NCBI GenBank assembly: GCA_007693435.1
Contig: REDO01000062.1
Location: forward strand, 1-64,000
DNA: 64,000 nucleotides
Direction of reading: 5' to 3'
Source: Salinarimonadaceae bacterium
GTDB taxonomy: Bacteria > Pseudomonadota > Alphaproteobacteria > Rhizobiales > Beijerinckiaceae
Under the pieces are notes generated by a model that did no database searches, was not told the origin of the DNA, and saw only the letters and a list, made by a program, of their open reading frames with translations. This document shows positions 42,528-51,638 of the stretch, one piece after another; position 1 is the stretch's first letter; every line of letters begins with the position of its first letter. The position numbers were made by a program, and so were the translations under genes.

Positions 42528-44648
42528 TCAGCCGGCCCGCAGCAGTTTCACGCCCGCATCCCTCTCGAAGAGATACAGCAACACGCGCAGAGCCGCGCCG
42601 CGCTCGCTCACGAGTTCCGCGTCCCGCTCCAGAATGAGCCGCGCTTCGTCGCGGGCCACAGTGAGAAGGTCGCCGTCGGTCTCCAGCCGCGCGAGCCGGA
42701 AGCCCGGCGTTCCCGATTGGCGCGAGCCCAGCATCTCGCCCTCGCCGCGCAGGCGCAGATCCTCCTCGGCGATGCGGAAGCCGTCCTCGGTCTCGCGCAT
42801 CATTTCGAGCCGCGCCTTGGCGGTTTCGCCCAGCGGCCCCTTGTAGAGCAGGAGGCAGGTCGAGGCGTCGGCGCCGCGGCCGATTCGTCCGCGAAGCTGG
42901 TGGAGCTGCGCCAGACCGAAGCGCTCCGCGTGTTCGATGACCATGACAGTCGCCCGGGCTACGTCGACGCCGACCTCGATCACGGTGGTCGAGACGAGGA
43001 TTTTCGTCTCGCCCGCGATGAAGCGCTCCATCGCCGCGTCCTTCTCGCGGCCCGGCATCTTGCCGTGCACGAGTCCGACGGCGTCCCCGAAGACCTGCCG
43101 CAGCGTCTCGGCGCGCTCCTCGGCGGCGGCGAGGTCGATATTCTCGGATTCGCCGACGAGCGGGCAGACCCAGTAGACGAGCGCGCCGCGCGCGACGGCG
43201 CGGCCGATGCCCGCCACGACCTCGTCGAGCCGTTCGACCGAGATCAGCTTCGTCGCGATGGGTTGGCGGCCCGCAGGCTTCTCGTCGAGGATCGAGATGT
43301 CCATGTCGCCGAAATGCGCGAGCGCCAGGGTGCGCGGGATGGGCGTCGCGGTCATCACGAGCACGTCCACCGCCTCGCCCTTGTCGCCGAGCGCGAGACG
43401 CTGGTGCACGCCGAACCGGTGTTGTTCGTCGACAACGGCGAGGCCGAGATCGCGAAAGACGACGCCTTCCTGGAAAAGCGCGTGGGTGCCGACAACGATA
43501 TTGATGGAGCCGTTCTCGAGCCCGGCGATGACCGCGCGCCGCTCCGTCGCCCTGTCGCGCCCCGTCGTCAGCGCGATCGTCAAGCCGAGCGCTTCGACCA
43601 TCGGCTTCAGGCGCTCGAAATGTTGGCGCGCAAGAATTTCCGTCGGCGCCATCATGGCGGCCTGTCGGCCGGCCTCGACGGCGCTCGCCATGGCGAGAAG
43701 GCCCACGACCGTCTTGCCGGAGCCGACATCGCCCTGCAGAAGCCGCAGCATCCGTTTGTCCGAGACCATATCGTCACGGATCTCGGCGACGGCGCGTTCC
43801 TGCGCGCCCGTGAGCGGGAAGGGCAGGGCGGATTTCAGCGCTTCGACAAGACGACCGTCGCCGGCGTTCGTCCTCCCCGGCTTGCGGCGCATGCGCGCGC
43901 GAACGAGCGCGAGCGCGAGCTGCGAGGCGAAGATCTCGTCATAGGCGAGGCGCCTTCGCGCGGGGTTTTTCTCGGCAGTTTCGCCGCTGATCTCGCCGGG
44001 TTCGGCGGGCCGATGCAATCCGGTGAGCGCGTCGCGAAATGCAGGCCAGCGATTGCGGGCGAGCCATGCCGCATCCTGCCATTCAGGTAGCGCTGGCGTG
44101 CGCTCCAGCGCTACGCCGACGTAGCGCGCGATCAGGCGGGACGTCAGGCCCTCGGTCTGGCCGTAGACCGGCTCGACGCTGGGCAGCGCTGCAGCGGCGG
44201 CTTCGTCGAGCACCCGGTCTGGATGAACCATCTGCCGGCGGCCGTCCCACATCTCGATCTTGCCGGAAATCACGCGCTGCGCGCCGATCGGCAGAAGGTT
44301 CTGGATGCGGGCGCGGGGCATGTTGAAGAAGACGAGCGCGATGTCACCCGTCCCGTCCTCGACGACGACGCGATAGGGCGCCTTCGATCGGCTCAAGGGG
44401 CCCGGCTGATGGTCCGTCACCGTGACGAGGAGCGTCACCTGTTCGCCGATCGGCGCCTCCGCGATCGAGCCCCGCAGGGCGCGATCCACCCCGCCCGTCG
44501 GCAGGTGAAAGAGCAGGTCGAGGACGCGCGCCGGCCGGCCGGGCTCCCCGAGCAGCCTGTCGAGCAGCGGCGCGATCTTCGGGCCGACGCCCGGCAGCGA
44601 GGTCGCCGGGGCGAAGAGCGGATCGAGAATGGCGGGGCGTAGCGACAT
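42528..44648 (-). CDS. recG: ATP-dependent DNA helicase RecG
   Basis: LLQGDVGSGKTVVGLLAMASAVEAGRQAAMMAPTEILARQHF, VVDEQHRFGVHQR, QLHQLRGRIGRG. Confidence 0.96.
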   Translation of the reverse strand: MSLRPAILDPLFAPATSLPGVGPKIAPLLDRLLGEPGRPARVLDLLFHLPTGGVDRALRGSIAEAPIGEQVTLLVTVTDHQPGPLSRSKAPYRVVVEDGTGDIALVFFNMPRARIQNLLPIGAQRVISGKIEMWDGRRQMVHPDRVLDEAAAAALPSVEPVYGQTEGLTSRLIARYVGVALERTPALPEWQDAAWLARNRWPAFRDALTGLHRPAEPGEISGETAEKNPARRRLAYDEIFASQLALALVRARMRRKPGRTNAGDGRLVEALKSALPFPLTGAQERAVAEIRDDMVSDKRMLRLLQGDVGSGKTVVGLLAMASAVEAGRQAAMMAPTEILARQHFERLKPMVEALGLTIALTTGRDRATERRAVIAGLENGSINIVVGTHALFQEGVVFRDLGLAVVDEQHRFGVHQRLALGDKGEAVDVLVMTATPIPRTLALAHFGDMDISILDEKPAGRQPIATKLISVERLDEVVAGIGRAVARGALVYWVCPLVGESENIDLAAAEERAETLRQVFGDAVGLVHGKMPGREKDAAMERFIAGETKILVSTTVIEVGVDVARATVMVIEHAERFGLAQLHQLRGRIGRGADASTCLLLYKGPLGETAKARLEMMRETEDGFRIAEEDLRLRGEGEMLGSRQSGTPGFRLARLETDGDLLTVARDEARLILERDAELVSERGAALRVLLYLFERDAGVKLLRAG

Positions 44649-44743
44649 CGGCTCCGTCTGGCGCTGGCGTTCGGATGCGGGCGGGCTATATATCCCGCGA
44701 CACGCGGCTCGACGAGAGAGCCGGATCGACCTGGGAGATGGTA

Positions 44744-45040
44744 ATGACAGGCACCGTGCGCACAAGCGCCGATCTCGACGTCCGCCGCCGTCGCATCCTG
44801 TTCCGTTCCTGGCATCGCGGGATGCGGGAGATGGACCTGTTGATGGGCCAGTTCGCCGACGCGACGATCTCCGAACTGACAGATTCCGAACTCGACGATT
44901 TCGAGCTGCTGATCGAGGCTCCAGACCGGGATATCTTCAGCTGGATGACCGGCGAGGCGGAGACGCCCTCAAACTACGATACGCCCGTTTTCCGCCGTCT
45001 CAAGGCATTTCACCAGCACGCTGCGCCGATCAACGTGTGA
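44744..45040 (+). CDS. sdhE: FAD assembly factor SdhE
   Basis: RRRRILFRSWHRGMREMDLLMGQFAD (RGxxE motif), LLIEAPDRDIFSWMTG. Confidence 0.92.
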   Translation: MTGTVRTSADLDVRRRRILFRSWHRGMREMDLLMGQFADATISELTDSELDDFELLIEAPDRDIFSWMTGEAETPSNYDTPVFRRLKAFHQHAAPINV

Positions 45041-45094
45041 TCCCGCCGGGCGGTGGAACGCGCGAGGATTGTTCGGGGAGGCGTGTCGTCGCCG

Positions 45095-46189
45095 TCAGGC
45101 GACCTCGCTTTGCGAGTCGCTCTGCTTGATAAAGGCCGGGTCGATATCCGTGACCGTCCGATTGCGGCCGAGGCGCTTGGCGAGAAACATGCACTGGTCG
45201 GCGCGCTCGAGCAACGAAACGGCCGTGTCGCCCTTGCGCATGGCTGCGACGCCGACCGAAATAGTCACCTTGCCCAGCGATTCACTCGTCGAGCGCTTGA
45301 TCAGCTCGCGGCTCATCACCGAGGTGCGCACGCGTTCGGCCGCCGCTTTCGCGACGTCGAGAAGTGTGTCGGGCATGATGATGCCGAATTCCTCGCCGCC
45401 GAAACGGGCGAGAGTCGATTTCGCTTTGATTTGCTCGCGCATGGTCATGCTAACGAGGCGCAGCACCTGATCGCCGGTGAGATGGCCGTATGTGTCGTTG
45501 AACCGCTTGAAATTGTCGATGTCGATAACGATCAGCGCCAACGGGCTGCGTTCGACGAGAGCCTGATCCAGCGACTTGACCAGCATTTCCTCGAAATGCT
45601 TGCGATTGGCGATGCCAGTCAGCGGATCGGTTAGCGATTCCATACGCACCGCTTCGAGCGATTCGCGCAGGCCCTCGATTTCGCCGCGCGTTTCGCGCAG
45701 GCGTGATTCGAGCGTTTCATTCGTCGCGCGGACGTCTTTCGTGGCCAGAACCAGCGATGCGACAATTTCCCGAACGCGGTTGCGATCGACCCCGTCCGAC
45801 AGATCGGCGGCGAACGCGTCCAGCGACTGCCCGTATTTGCGGGTCGAGCCGAGCGCCATGTCGAGCATTTCCATGACCTGACCGATTTCGGAAACGACGA
45901 CCGCGCCGGTCTTTTCCGCTTCCTCGCCGAAGCGCTCCGAGGCGATGTGCTGTGCGTGAATCGTCTCGATCGCGTTATCGTCGATCTTGCCGCTTTCGGC
46001 CGCCAGTCGCTTTATCGCGTCGTTTACGGCGGGCTTGTAGCCGGCGACGTAGGTGTACCAGACTTCATAGGAGCGGGGCGAGGCTGACGAGCCGTATGAC
46101 TTCATCAGCTCCAGCGCGCGCTGGGCTATCGTATACGTTCTGTCGACGTCGAAATCCACCAAACTGCCCGACACGTTGAATGCCCCCAC
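45095..46189 (-). CDS. GGDEF-domain diguanylate cyclase (GGEEF)
   Basis: DPLTGIANRKHFEEML, DIDNFKRFNDTYGHLTGDQVL, LARFGGEEFGIIMP. Confidence 0.93.
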   Translation of the reverse strand: MGAFNVSGSLVDFDVDRTYTIAQRALELMKSYGSSASPRSYEVWYTYVAGYKPAVNDAIKRLAAESGKIDDNAIETIHAQHIASERFGEEAEKTGAVVVSEIGQVMEMLDMALGSTRKYGQSLDAFAADLSDGVDRNRVREIVASLVLATKDVRATNETLESRLRETRGEIEGLRESLEAVRMESLTDPLTGIANRKHFEEMLVKSLDQALVERSPLALIVIDIDNFKRFNDTYGHLTGDQVLRLVSMTMREQIKAKSTLARFGGEEFGIIMPDTLLDVAKAAAERVRTSVMSRELIKRSTSESLGKVTISVGVAAMRKGDTAVSLLERADQCMFLAKRLGRNRTVTDIDPAFIKQSDSQSEVA

Positions 46190-46291
46190 TCACCGCAGAG
46201 ACGCCTGCTTAGCGCGCAGCGTCACTTTAGTTCATAATGTCGCATGATCAACAAATCCTAAACGCCGGACGCCGACGGGTCCAAAAAAGCG

Positions 46292-47830
46292 CTATTTCTT
46301 CGCCTTGCCCGGGAGCGGGCGCAAAAGGAACGCCGGTACGTGATCGCCGAAACCGGGACCTGAAGGGCCATCGTCTTCGCGCTGGCGTGTTTCGCGCCGC
46401 GGCTGAGGACGTTCGTTGCGCGAAACCGTTGCTTCCTTTGCGGAAGCAGGGCGACGCTCCTCGTGCGGCTGTCGCTCTTCACGAGATTGACGCCCCCCCT
46501 TCGGCGTTCGGTCCCCCTTCGGCGTTCGGTCCTCACGCGGCTTGTGCCCATCGCGAGCCGGACGCTCTTCCCGATCGGTTCGTTTTTCTGGGGCCGGCTC
46601 TTCTTTACGAGAACGTGAAGCCGGAACGCGGCGGCGATGGCGTGTCTCCCCCTCGTCCTCACGCCGCTTTCGCGACGCAGTGCCGCCCTCACGCGGGAGG
46701 CTCGCCAGATCGGAACCCTCCCATGTCACCGCATCGCCGATCAGCCTTTCGATCGCCGAAAGCGACCTTTCATCGCCTGGCGCGACTAGGGTGAAAGCCG
46801 CGCCAGCGCGTCCGGCGCGTCCGGTGCGGCCGATACGGTGGACATAGTCCTCCGCGTGGTGAGGAGTATCGTAATTGAAGACGTGGCTGACGGCCGGAAT
46901 GTCGAGGCCGCGCGCGGCGACGTCGCTCGCGACCAAAAGTTTTGTCTCGCCCTTGCGGAATGCTTCGAGCGCGATCGTGCGGGAGCGCTGATCCATATCG
47001 CCGTGCAGCGCAACGGCGTCGAAGCCGTGCCGCAGGAGCGAACGATGCAGGACGGCGATATCGCGCTTTCGGTTGCAGAAGATGATGCCGTTGTCGAGAT
47101 CGGTCGCGCCGCGGATCAGGTCTCGCAGAGTCGCGCGCTTGGCGGCGGCCTCGGAGCCCGTGGCCACGAGCCGCTGCGTGATCGTGGCGGCGGTCGAAGC
47201 GGGCTTGCTCACCTCGACCCTGACGGGATTCGACAGGAACGCCTCGGAAAGGCGCTGGATCTCCGGCGGCATGGTCGCCGAGAAGAACAGGGTCTGGCGC
47301 GTGAAGGGCGTGAGCTTCACGATGCGCTCGATGTCGGGAATAAACCCCATGTCGAGCATGCGGTCGGCTTCGTCGATGACGAGGAGCTCGACGCCGGTCA
47401 GCAGGAGCTTGCCGCGCTCGAAATGGTCGAGCAGGCGGCCGGGCGTGGCGATCAGGACGTCGACGCCGCGCGTTATTTTCACGTCCTGGTCGCCGAAGGA
47501 GACGCCGCCGATCAACAGCGCCACGTTCAGCTTCTGGTTGACGCCGTAGCGCGTGAAATTCTCTTCGACCTGTGCGGCCAGCTCGCGCGTCGGCTCGAGG
47601 ATGAGCGTGCGCGGCATGCGGGCGCGGGCCCTGCCGTTCTCGAGGATCGTGAGCATCGGTAGCGTGAAGGCCGCCGTCTTGCCGGTGCCGGTCTGCGCGA
47701 TGCCGAGAACGTCGCGGCGCGCGAGCACATGCGGGATGGCCTGCTCTTGAATAGGCGTCGGCTGCGTGTACCCTGCGGCGGTGACCGCCTGCAGGACCTT
47801 TTCGCTAAGTCCGAGTTCGGCGAAAGACAT
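46292..47830 (-). CDS. DEAD-box RNA helicase, RhlE-like, with charged repetitive C-terminal tail
   Basis: AQTGTGKTAAFTLPML, DEADRMLDMGF, SATMP, HRIGRTGRAGRAG; tail rich in R/E/P/K. Confidence 0.94.
   Translation of the reverse strand: MSFAELGLSEKVLQAVTAAGYTQPTPIQEQAIPHVLARRDVLGIAQTGTGKTAAFTLPMLTILENGRARARMPRTLILEPTRELAAQVEENFTRYGVNQKLNVALLIGGVSFGDQDVKITRGVDVLIATPGRLLDHFERGKLLLTGVELLVIDEADRMLDMGFIPDIERIVKLTPFTRQTLFFSATMPPEIQRLSEAFLSNPVRVEVSKPASTAATITQRLVATGSEAAAKRATLRDLIRGATDLDNGIIFCNRKRDIAVLHRSLLRHGFDAVALHGDMDQRSRTIALEAFRKGETKLLVASDVAARGLDIPAVSHVFNYDTPHHAEDYVHRIGRTGRAGRAGAAFTLVAPGDERSLSAIERLIGDAVTWEGSDLASLPREGGTASRKRREDEGETRHRRRVPASRSRKEEPAPEKRTDREERPARDGHKPREDRTPKGDRTPKGGRQSREERQPHEERRPASAKEATVSRNERPQPRRETRQREDDGPSGPGFGDHVPAFLLRPLPGKAKK
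46495..46530 (-). repeat. Perfect 18-bp tandem duplication in the helicase tail
   Basis: CCCCCTTCGGCGTTCGGT x2 on + strand, encoding RTPKGD/RTPKGG. Confidence 0.9.
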
Positions 47831-48004
47831 GAAGCGTCTGAACCGTTCCGCGGTCTCTTGACCGCATTGATCCGTTCGTCCGGCACGACTGGGGCGAACG
47901 AACTGGGGTTACGCGTCCGGGCGGCGCGCCGCCGCGATAGCCGTGCGTCGCGACCATATGGAGACGGTCATGTTTGTCAATCATTCGGTAGGAGTTAAGG
48001 CCTG

Positions 48005-48700
48005 ATGGAGCCTGTTATTTTCGTGCCCGGCCTGAACTGCGACGGCGATCTGTTCCGGGATCAGCTCGCAATTCTGTCCGATACCCATACCGCACGCGTC
48101 GCGGATCATACGCGCGACGCGTCGATGGCCGCGATCGCCCGACGCATCCTTGACGAGACGCCCGAGGATCGCTTCGCCCTCTTCGGCCTCTCCATGGGCG
48201 GCTATGTGGCGCTGGAGATATTCGCGCAGGCCCCCGAGCGCGTGTCGCGGCTCGGTCTTTTCAACACCAGCGCCCGCGCCGATACGGACGAAGCGAAAGA
48301 CAATCGCCGCAAACTCATCGCGCTCGCCCAAGCAGGACGCTTCGACGAGGTCTGCGAGACCCTGTGGCCGAAGCTGGTTGCGGAAAACCGCGTCGACGAC
48401 GTCGAGCTTCGCGCCCGCGTCGACGCCATGGCGGAGCGGGTCGGGCCGGAAGCGTTCATTCGCCAGCAGGAGGCCATAATGGGGCGTCGCGACCAGCGCG
48501 ACCGGCTGTCGGAGATCGCGGTCCCGACCCTCGTCCTCGTCGGCGCCGACGATCGTCTCACGCCGCCGCATCTCGCGCAGGAAATGGCCGAGGCGATCGG
48601 TCCGGCGACGCTCGGCGTGGTTCCCGATTGCGGGCACCTGTCGACCATCGAGCGCCCCGAAAGCGTGAACCGCGCGCTGCGCGCGTTTCTTGCGGCCTGA
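48005..48700 (+). CDS. Alpha/beta hydrolase
   Basis: FALFGLSMGGYVALEIF nucleophile elbow, LVLVGADDRLTPPHLA, VPDCGHLSTIERPE. Confidence 0.88.
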   Translation: MEPVIFVPGLNCDGDLFRDQLAILSDTHTARVADHTRDASMAAIARRILDETPEDRFALFGLSMGGYVALEIFAQAPERVSRLGLFNTSARADTDEAKDNRRKLIALAQAGRFDEVCETLWPKLVAENRVDDVELRARVDAMAERVGPEAFIRQQEAIMGRRDQRDRLSEIAVPTLVLVGADDRLTPPHLAQEMAEAIGPATLGVVPDCGHLSTIERPESVNRALRAFLAA

Positions 48701-48727
48701 AACGGCGGCATTGAAAGCGAGGGGGCG

Positions 48728-48961
48728 TCAGCGGCGGGGCGGCAGCTCGCAGGGATCGAGGCGCGAAACGGCCGCCAGAGAGGCGACGCCGCTCGCGTCG
48801 GCGCGCGCCCCCGTCGTGGAGACCGATCCCGTCGTAAGTGGCCCGCCATTGCGCACCAGGCGCTCGAGTTCGTGTCGATCAGCCTGCGAATAGAGCCACT
48901 GGCTCGCCGCCACGGTGAGAGCGGCGACGACGAGCGCGGCCTTGAGCGTTCTGTAAATCAT
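48728..48961 (-). CDS. Small single-TM protein (77 aa)
   Basis: MIYRTLKAALVVAALTVAASQWLYSQADRHELERLVRNGGPLTTGSVSTTGARADASGVASLAAVSRLDPCELPPRR (in frame within ORF 48728..50290). Confidence 0.55.
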   Translation of the reverse strand: MIYRTLKAALVVAALTVAASQWLYSQADRHELERLVRNGGPLTTGSVSTTGARADASGVASLAAVSRLDPCELPPRR

Positions 48962-49071
48962 CGGACCATTCCTTGCTGCGGCGCGCTGCGCCCGAGCCGG
49001 TTCGGTTCGAGGATCGGCGATCGTGGTAAACAGGCGATTGACGCGATTGCGCGAATTTGACGCGTCGCGGC

Positions 49072-50463
49072 TCAGACGGCCGCCGGCGCGGTCCGCCAGC
49101 CCATGCCATGGCTGCCGCCCGCCCCTCCGCGCCGGTAGAGCAGGAAGGCGACGATCGCGACGTTCGCGAGGTTCCAGGCGAGGCCGTTCAGGAAGGCGAA
49201 GTCGTAGGAGCCCGTCCAGTCGAAGATCGCGCCGGCGATCCACCCGCCAAGCGCCATGCCGAACAGGGTCGCCATCAGCACGATCCCGACGCGCATGCCG
49301 GCCTCGCGCGGCGAGAAATACTCGCGAACGATGATGGCGTAGCTCGGTACGATTCCCCCCTGGAAGAGCCCGAACAGCGCCGAAATGACGTAGAGGGACG
49401 CCAGAGTGTCGAAGAACAGGTACAGCAACAGCGCCACGCCCTGCATCGTCGAGCCGAGAAGGAGCGTGGCGAGGCCGCCGATCTTGTCCGCGATGAAGCC
49501 CGACGCGATGCGGCTGATGATGCCGCATGCGAGCATGATCGAGAGCATCTGCGCGCCCTGCGCCGCCCCGTATCCGAGATCGGCGCAATAGGCGACGAGA
49601 TGCACCTGCGGCATAGCCATCGCGACGCAGCAGCCGACGCCGGCGAAGAGCAGAAGCGTCTGGAGCGTTCCGGGCGAAAGGCCGAGCAGATCGCGCGACG
49701 GCCGGGCGACGACCGCGCCCGGGATCGGCCGGGGCAGGGCCGGGGCGCGGCGGCGCAGGAGGAGCGCGAGCGGAATCATCGTCGCGATGCAGAACAGGCC
49801 GATGCCGACATGCGTCGCCCGCCAGCCGACCGTATCGATGAAGTGCTGCACGACCGGCGGCCAGATCGCGCCCGCGAGATAGTTTCCCGACGCGCAAAGC
49901 GCGACGGCGATCCCGCGCCGTCGGCGGAACCAGTGCGATATCTCCGCGATCAGCGGACCGAACGTCGCCGAAGTTCCCAGAAGCGCGATCAGGAGACCGT
50001 GGGCCAGGGCGAATTGCAGCAGGCTCGTCGAATACCCCGCCGCGATGTAGCCGAGGCCCAGAGCGACGCCGCCGCCCGCGACGGGCAGGAATATGCCGAA
50101 CCGGTCGGCCGCCCGACCCATCAAGACGCCGCCGAGGGCCACGCCGACCATGGCGAGCATGTAGGGAAGCGAGGCGTCGGCGCGCGCGACGCCGAATTCC
50201 TCCTGAACGGCGGGAAGCGCGACAACGACCGACCACATCCCAACGCCGCCGATGGCGCTCATCATGATCGCCACGGCCAGTCGCATCCACGAAGCACGCG
50301 AATCAACGTGCGGCGGATCGTCCGAAATCACGGTCTGCGCGCGTTCTTGCGGGGATTGGCTCAACTCCGGCTCCGAAGGCGGTGGTTTCGCATGTCTGGA
50401 TAGCACTCGCCCGCACCGGCCGGCCAGCCGACGAAGCGCCAGTGCGGCCTCTGTTTTCCGCAC
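49072..50463 (-). CDS. MFS transporter
   Basis: 12-TM-like, GVALGGVLMGRAADRFGIFLPVAGG, PPVVQHFIDTVGWRATHVGIGLFC; start uncertain. Confidence 0.9.
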   Translation of the reverse strand: MRKTEAALALRRLAGRCGRVLSRHAKPPPSEPELSQSPQERAQTVISDDPPHVDSRASWMRLAVAIMMSAIGGVGMWSVVVALPAVQEEFGVARADASLPYMLAMVGVALGGVLMGRAADRFGIFLPVAGGGVALGLGYIAAGYSTSLLQFALAHGLLIALLGTSATFGPLIAEISHWFRRRRGIAVALCASGNYLAGAIWPPVVQHFIDTVGWRATHVGIGLFCIATMIPLALLLRRRAPALPRPIPGAVVARPSRDLLGLSPGTLQTLLLFAGVGCCVAMAMPQVHLVAYCADLGYGAAQGAQMLSIMLACGIISRIASGFIADKIGGLATLLLGSTMQGVALLLYLFFDTLASLYVISALFGLFQGGIVPSYAIIVREYFSPREAGMRVGIVLMATLFGMALGGWIAGAIFDWTGSYDFAFLNGLAWNLANVAIVAFLLYRRGGAGGSHGMGWRTAPAAV

Positions 50464-50532
50464 GACCGCAACGAGCTTTACGTTTTCTTATCCGCGACGT
50501 GCAAAGCATTGGTCACATTTACGGAGTTCTCG

Positions 50533-50994
50533 ATGCTGTCGCGCAGCAGCCATAGCAGGATCATTTATTTCAGTCGCTCGGCGCTGGACAAGGACCCGGA
50601 CGCGCGTCTGGAGCAGGAGACGCAACTCGTTCGCACGAGCCGCCGCCAGAACGAGTTCGCGCTCATCACCAGCATTCTCGCGCACGACAAGGGCTGGTTC
50701 CTGCAAATGCTCGAGGGCGATCGTGATTCGCTCAATCAGACATTCGCACGCATCTCGGGCGACAGCCGCCACAAGGACGTGCGCATCGTCGAATGGCGTG
50801 AATCGCCGCGTCGCGAGCTCTTGCCGTCGCTGGAGCTGATCTCTCGCGAGGCCGGCATGGGCGACATTTTCGACAAGTACGGCGTGGAGGAGGTTCTTCA
50901 ACGCGGAACGCCTACCGCCGCTCATCTACGCGAGTTCATGCTCACGGCCCAGACGTTGCTGCTCTCCCGGCGCGGCATCGAAGTTCTCACCTGA
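50533..50994 (+). CDS. BLUF-domain blue-light sensor
   Basis: IIYFSRSA (Tyr), RTSRRQNEFALITSILAHDKGWFLQMLEGD (Asn and Gln flavin-binding positions), ISGDSRHKDVRIVEW. Confidence 0.85.
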   Translation: MLSRSSHSRIIYFSRSALDKDPDARLEQETQLVRTSRRQNEFALITSILAHDKGWFLQMLEGDRDSLNQTFARISGDSRHKDVRIVEWRESPRRELLPSLELISREAGMGDIFDKYGVEEVLQRGTPTAAHLREFMLTAQTLLLSRRGIEVLT

Positions 50995-51033
50995 GCCATG
51001 ATACGGCGCGCCATGCGAGGGGTATGACAATCC

Positions 51034-51480
51034 ATGTCGGACGATCCGTTTCCCTCAGTCCTGATCATCGACGACAACCACAAGATCGGGAAGCTCGTCG
51101 TCGAGATCTTCAACCGCCTCGGCTTCGAGGACGTCGAAATGACGACGTCCGGCGTCGAGGGGCTGGAGTTGATCCGGCGCAACGCTTACGGCCTGATCGT
51201 CGCCGACCTCGATCTTGAGCCGGTTGACGGGTTGCAGATCCTGAAAGCCGTCAAGAGCGACGAGAATCTCTACAAGATCGCCTTCATCCTCACGGAAACC
51301 TCGATCACCTTCGAGCAGGTGACGGCCGCCCACGCGGCCGGCGTCGACGCCTTTCTGCTCAAGCCTTTCGACATTTCTCTGCTCAAATCGAAGCTCAAGA
51401 CCGTCCTGCGCCGCCGCGCCCGCCGCAAGCGCCTCGTGAACGAATGGGGCTCTTCCGCCACGCTCAAGGAAAGCGCCTGA
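51034..51480 (+). CDS. CheY-like single-domain response regulator
   Basis: VLIIDDNHKIGKLVVEIFNRLG, LIVADLDLEPVDGLQIL, FLLKPFD. Confidence 0.92.
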   Translation: MSDDPFPSVLIIDDNHKIGKLVVEIFNRLGFEDVEMTTSGVEGLELIRRNAYGLIVADLDLEPVDGLQILKAVKSDENLYKIAFILTETSITFEQVTAAHAAGVDAFLLKPFDISLLKSKLKTVLRRRARRKRLVNEWGSSATLKESA

Positions 51481-51638
51481 CCGGCGCATCCGCGTCGCGC
51501 CCGCCGCCGCCCCGCGACGTCCGCGAGCGTTGACCCGGGGCGCGGTCTGGCGCATTCATCGGCCCGAATTGCAGAGCCTTCCCCGCCCGGGCGTCTTCGC
51601 GCCTCCGGGCGGCTCGTCGTCGCGAGAACCCGAATCCG

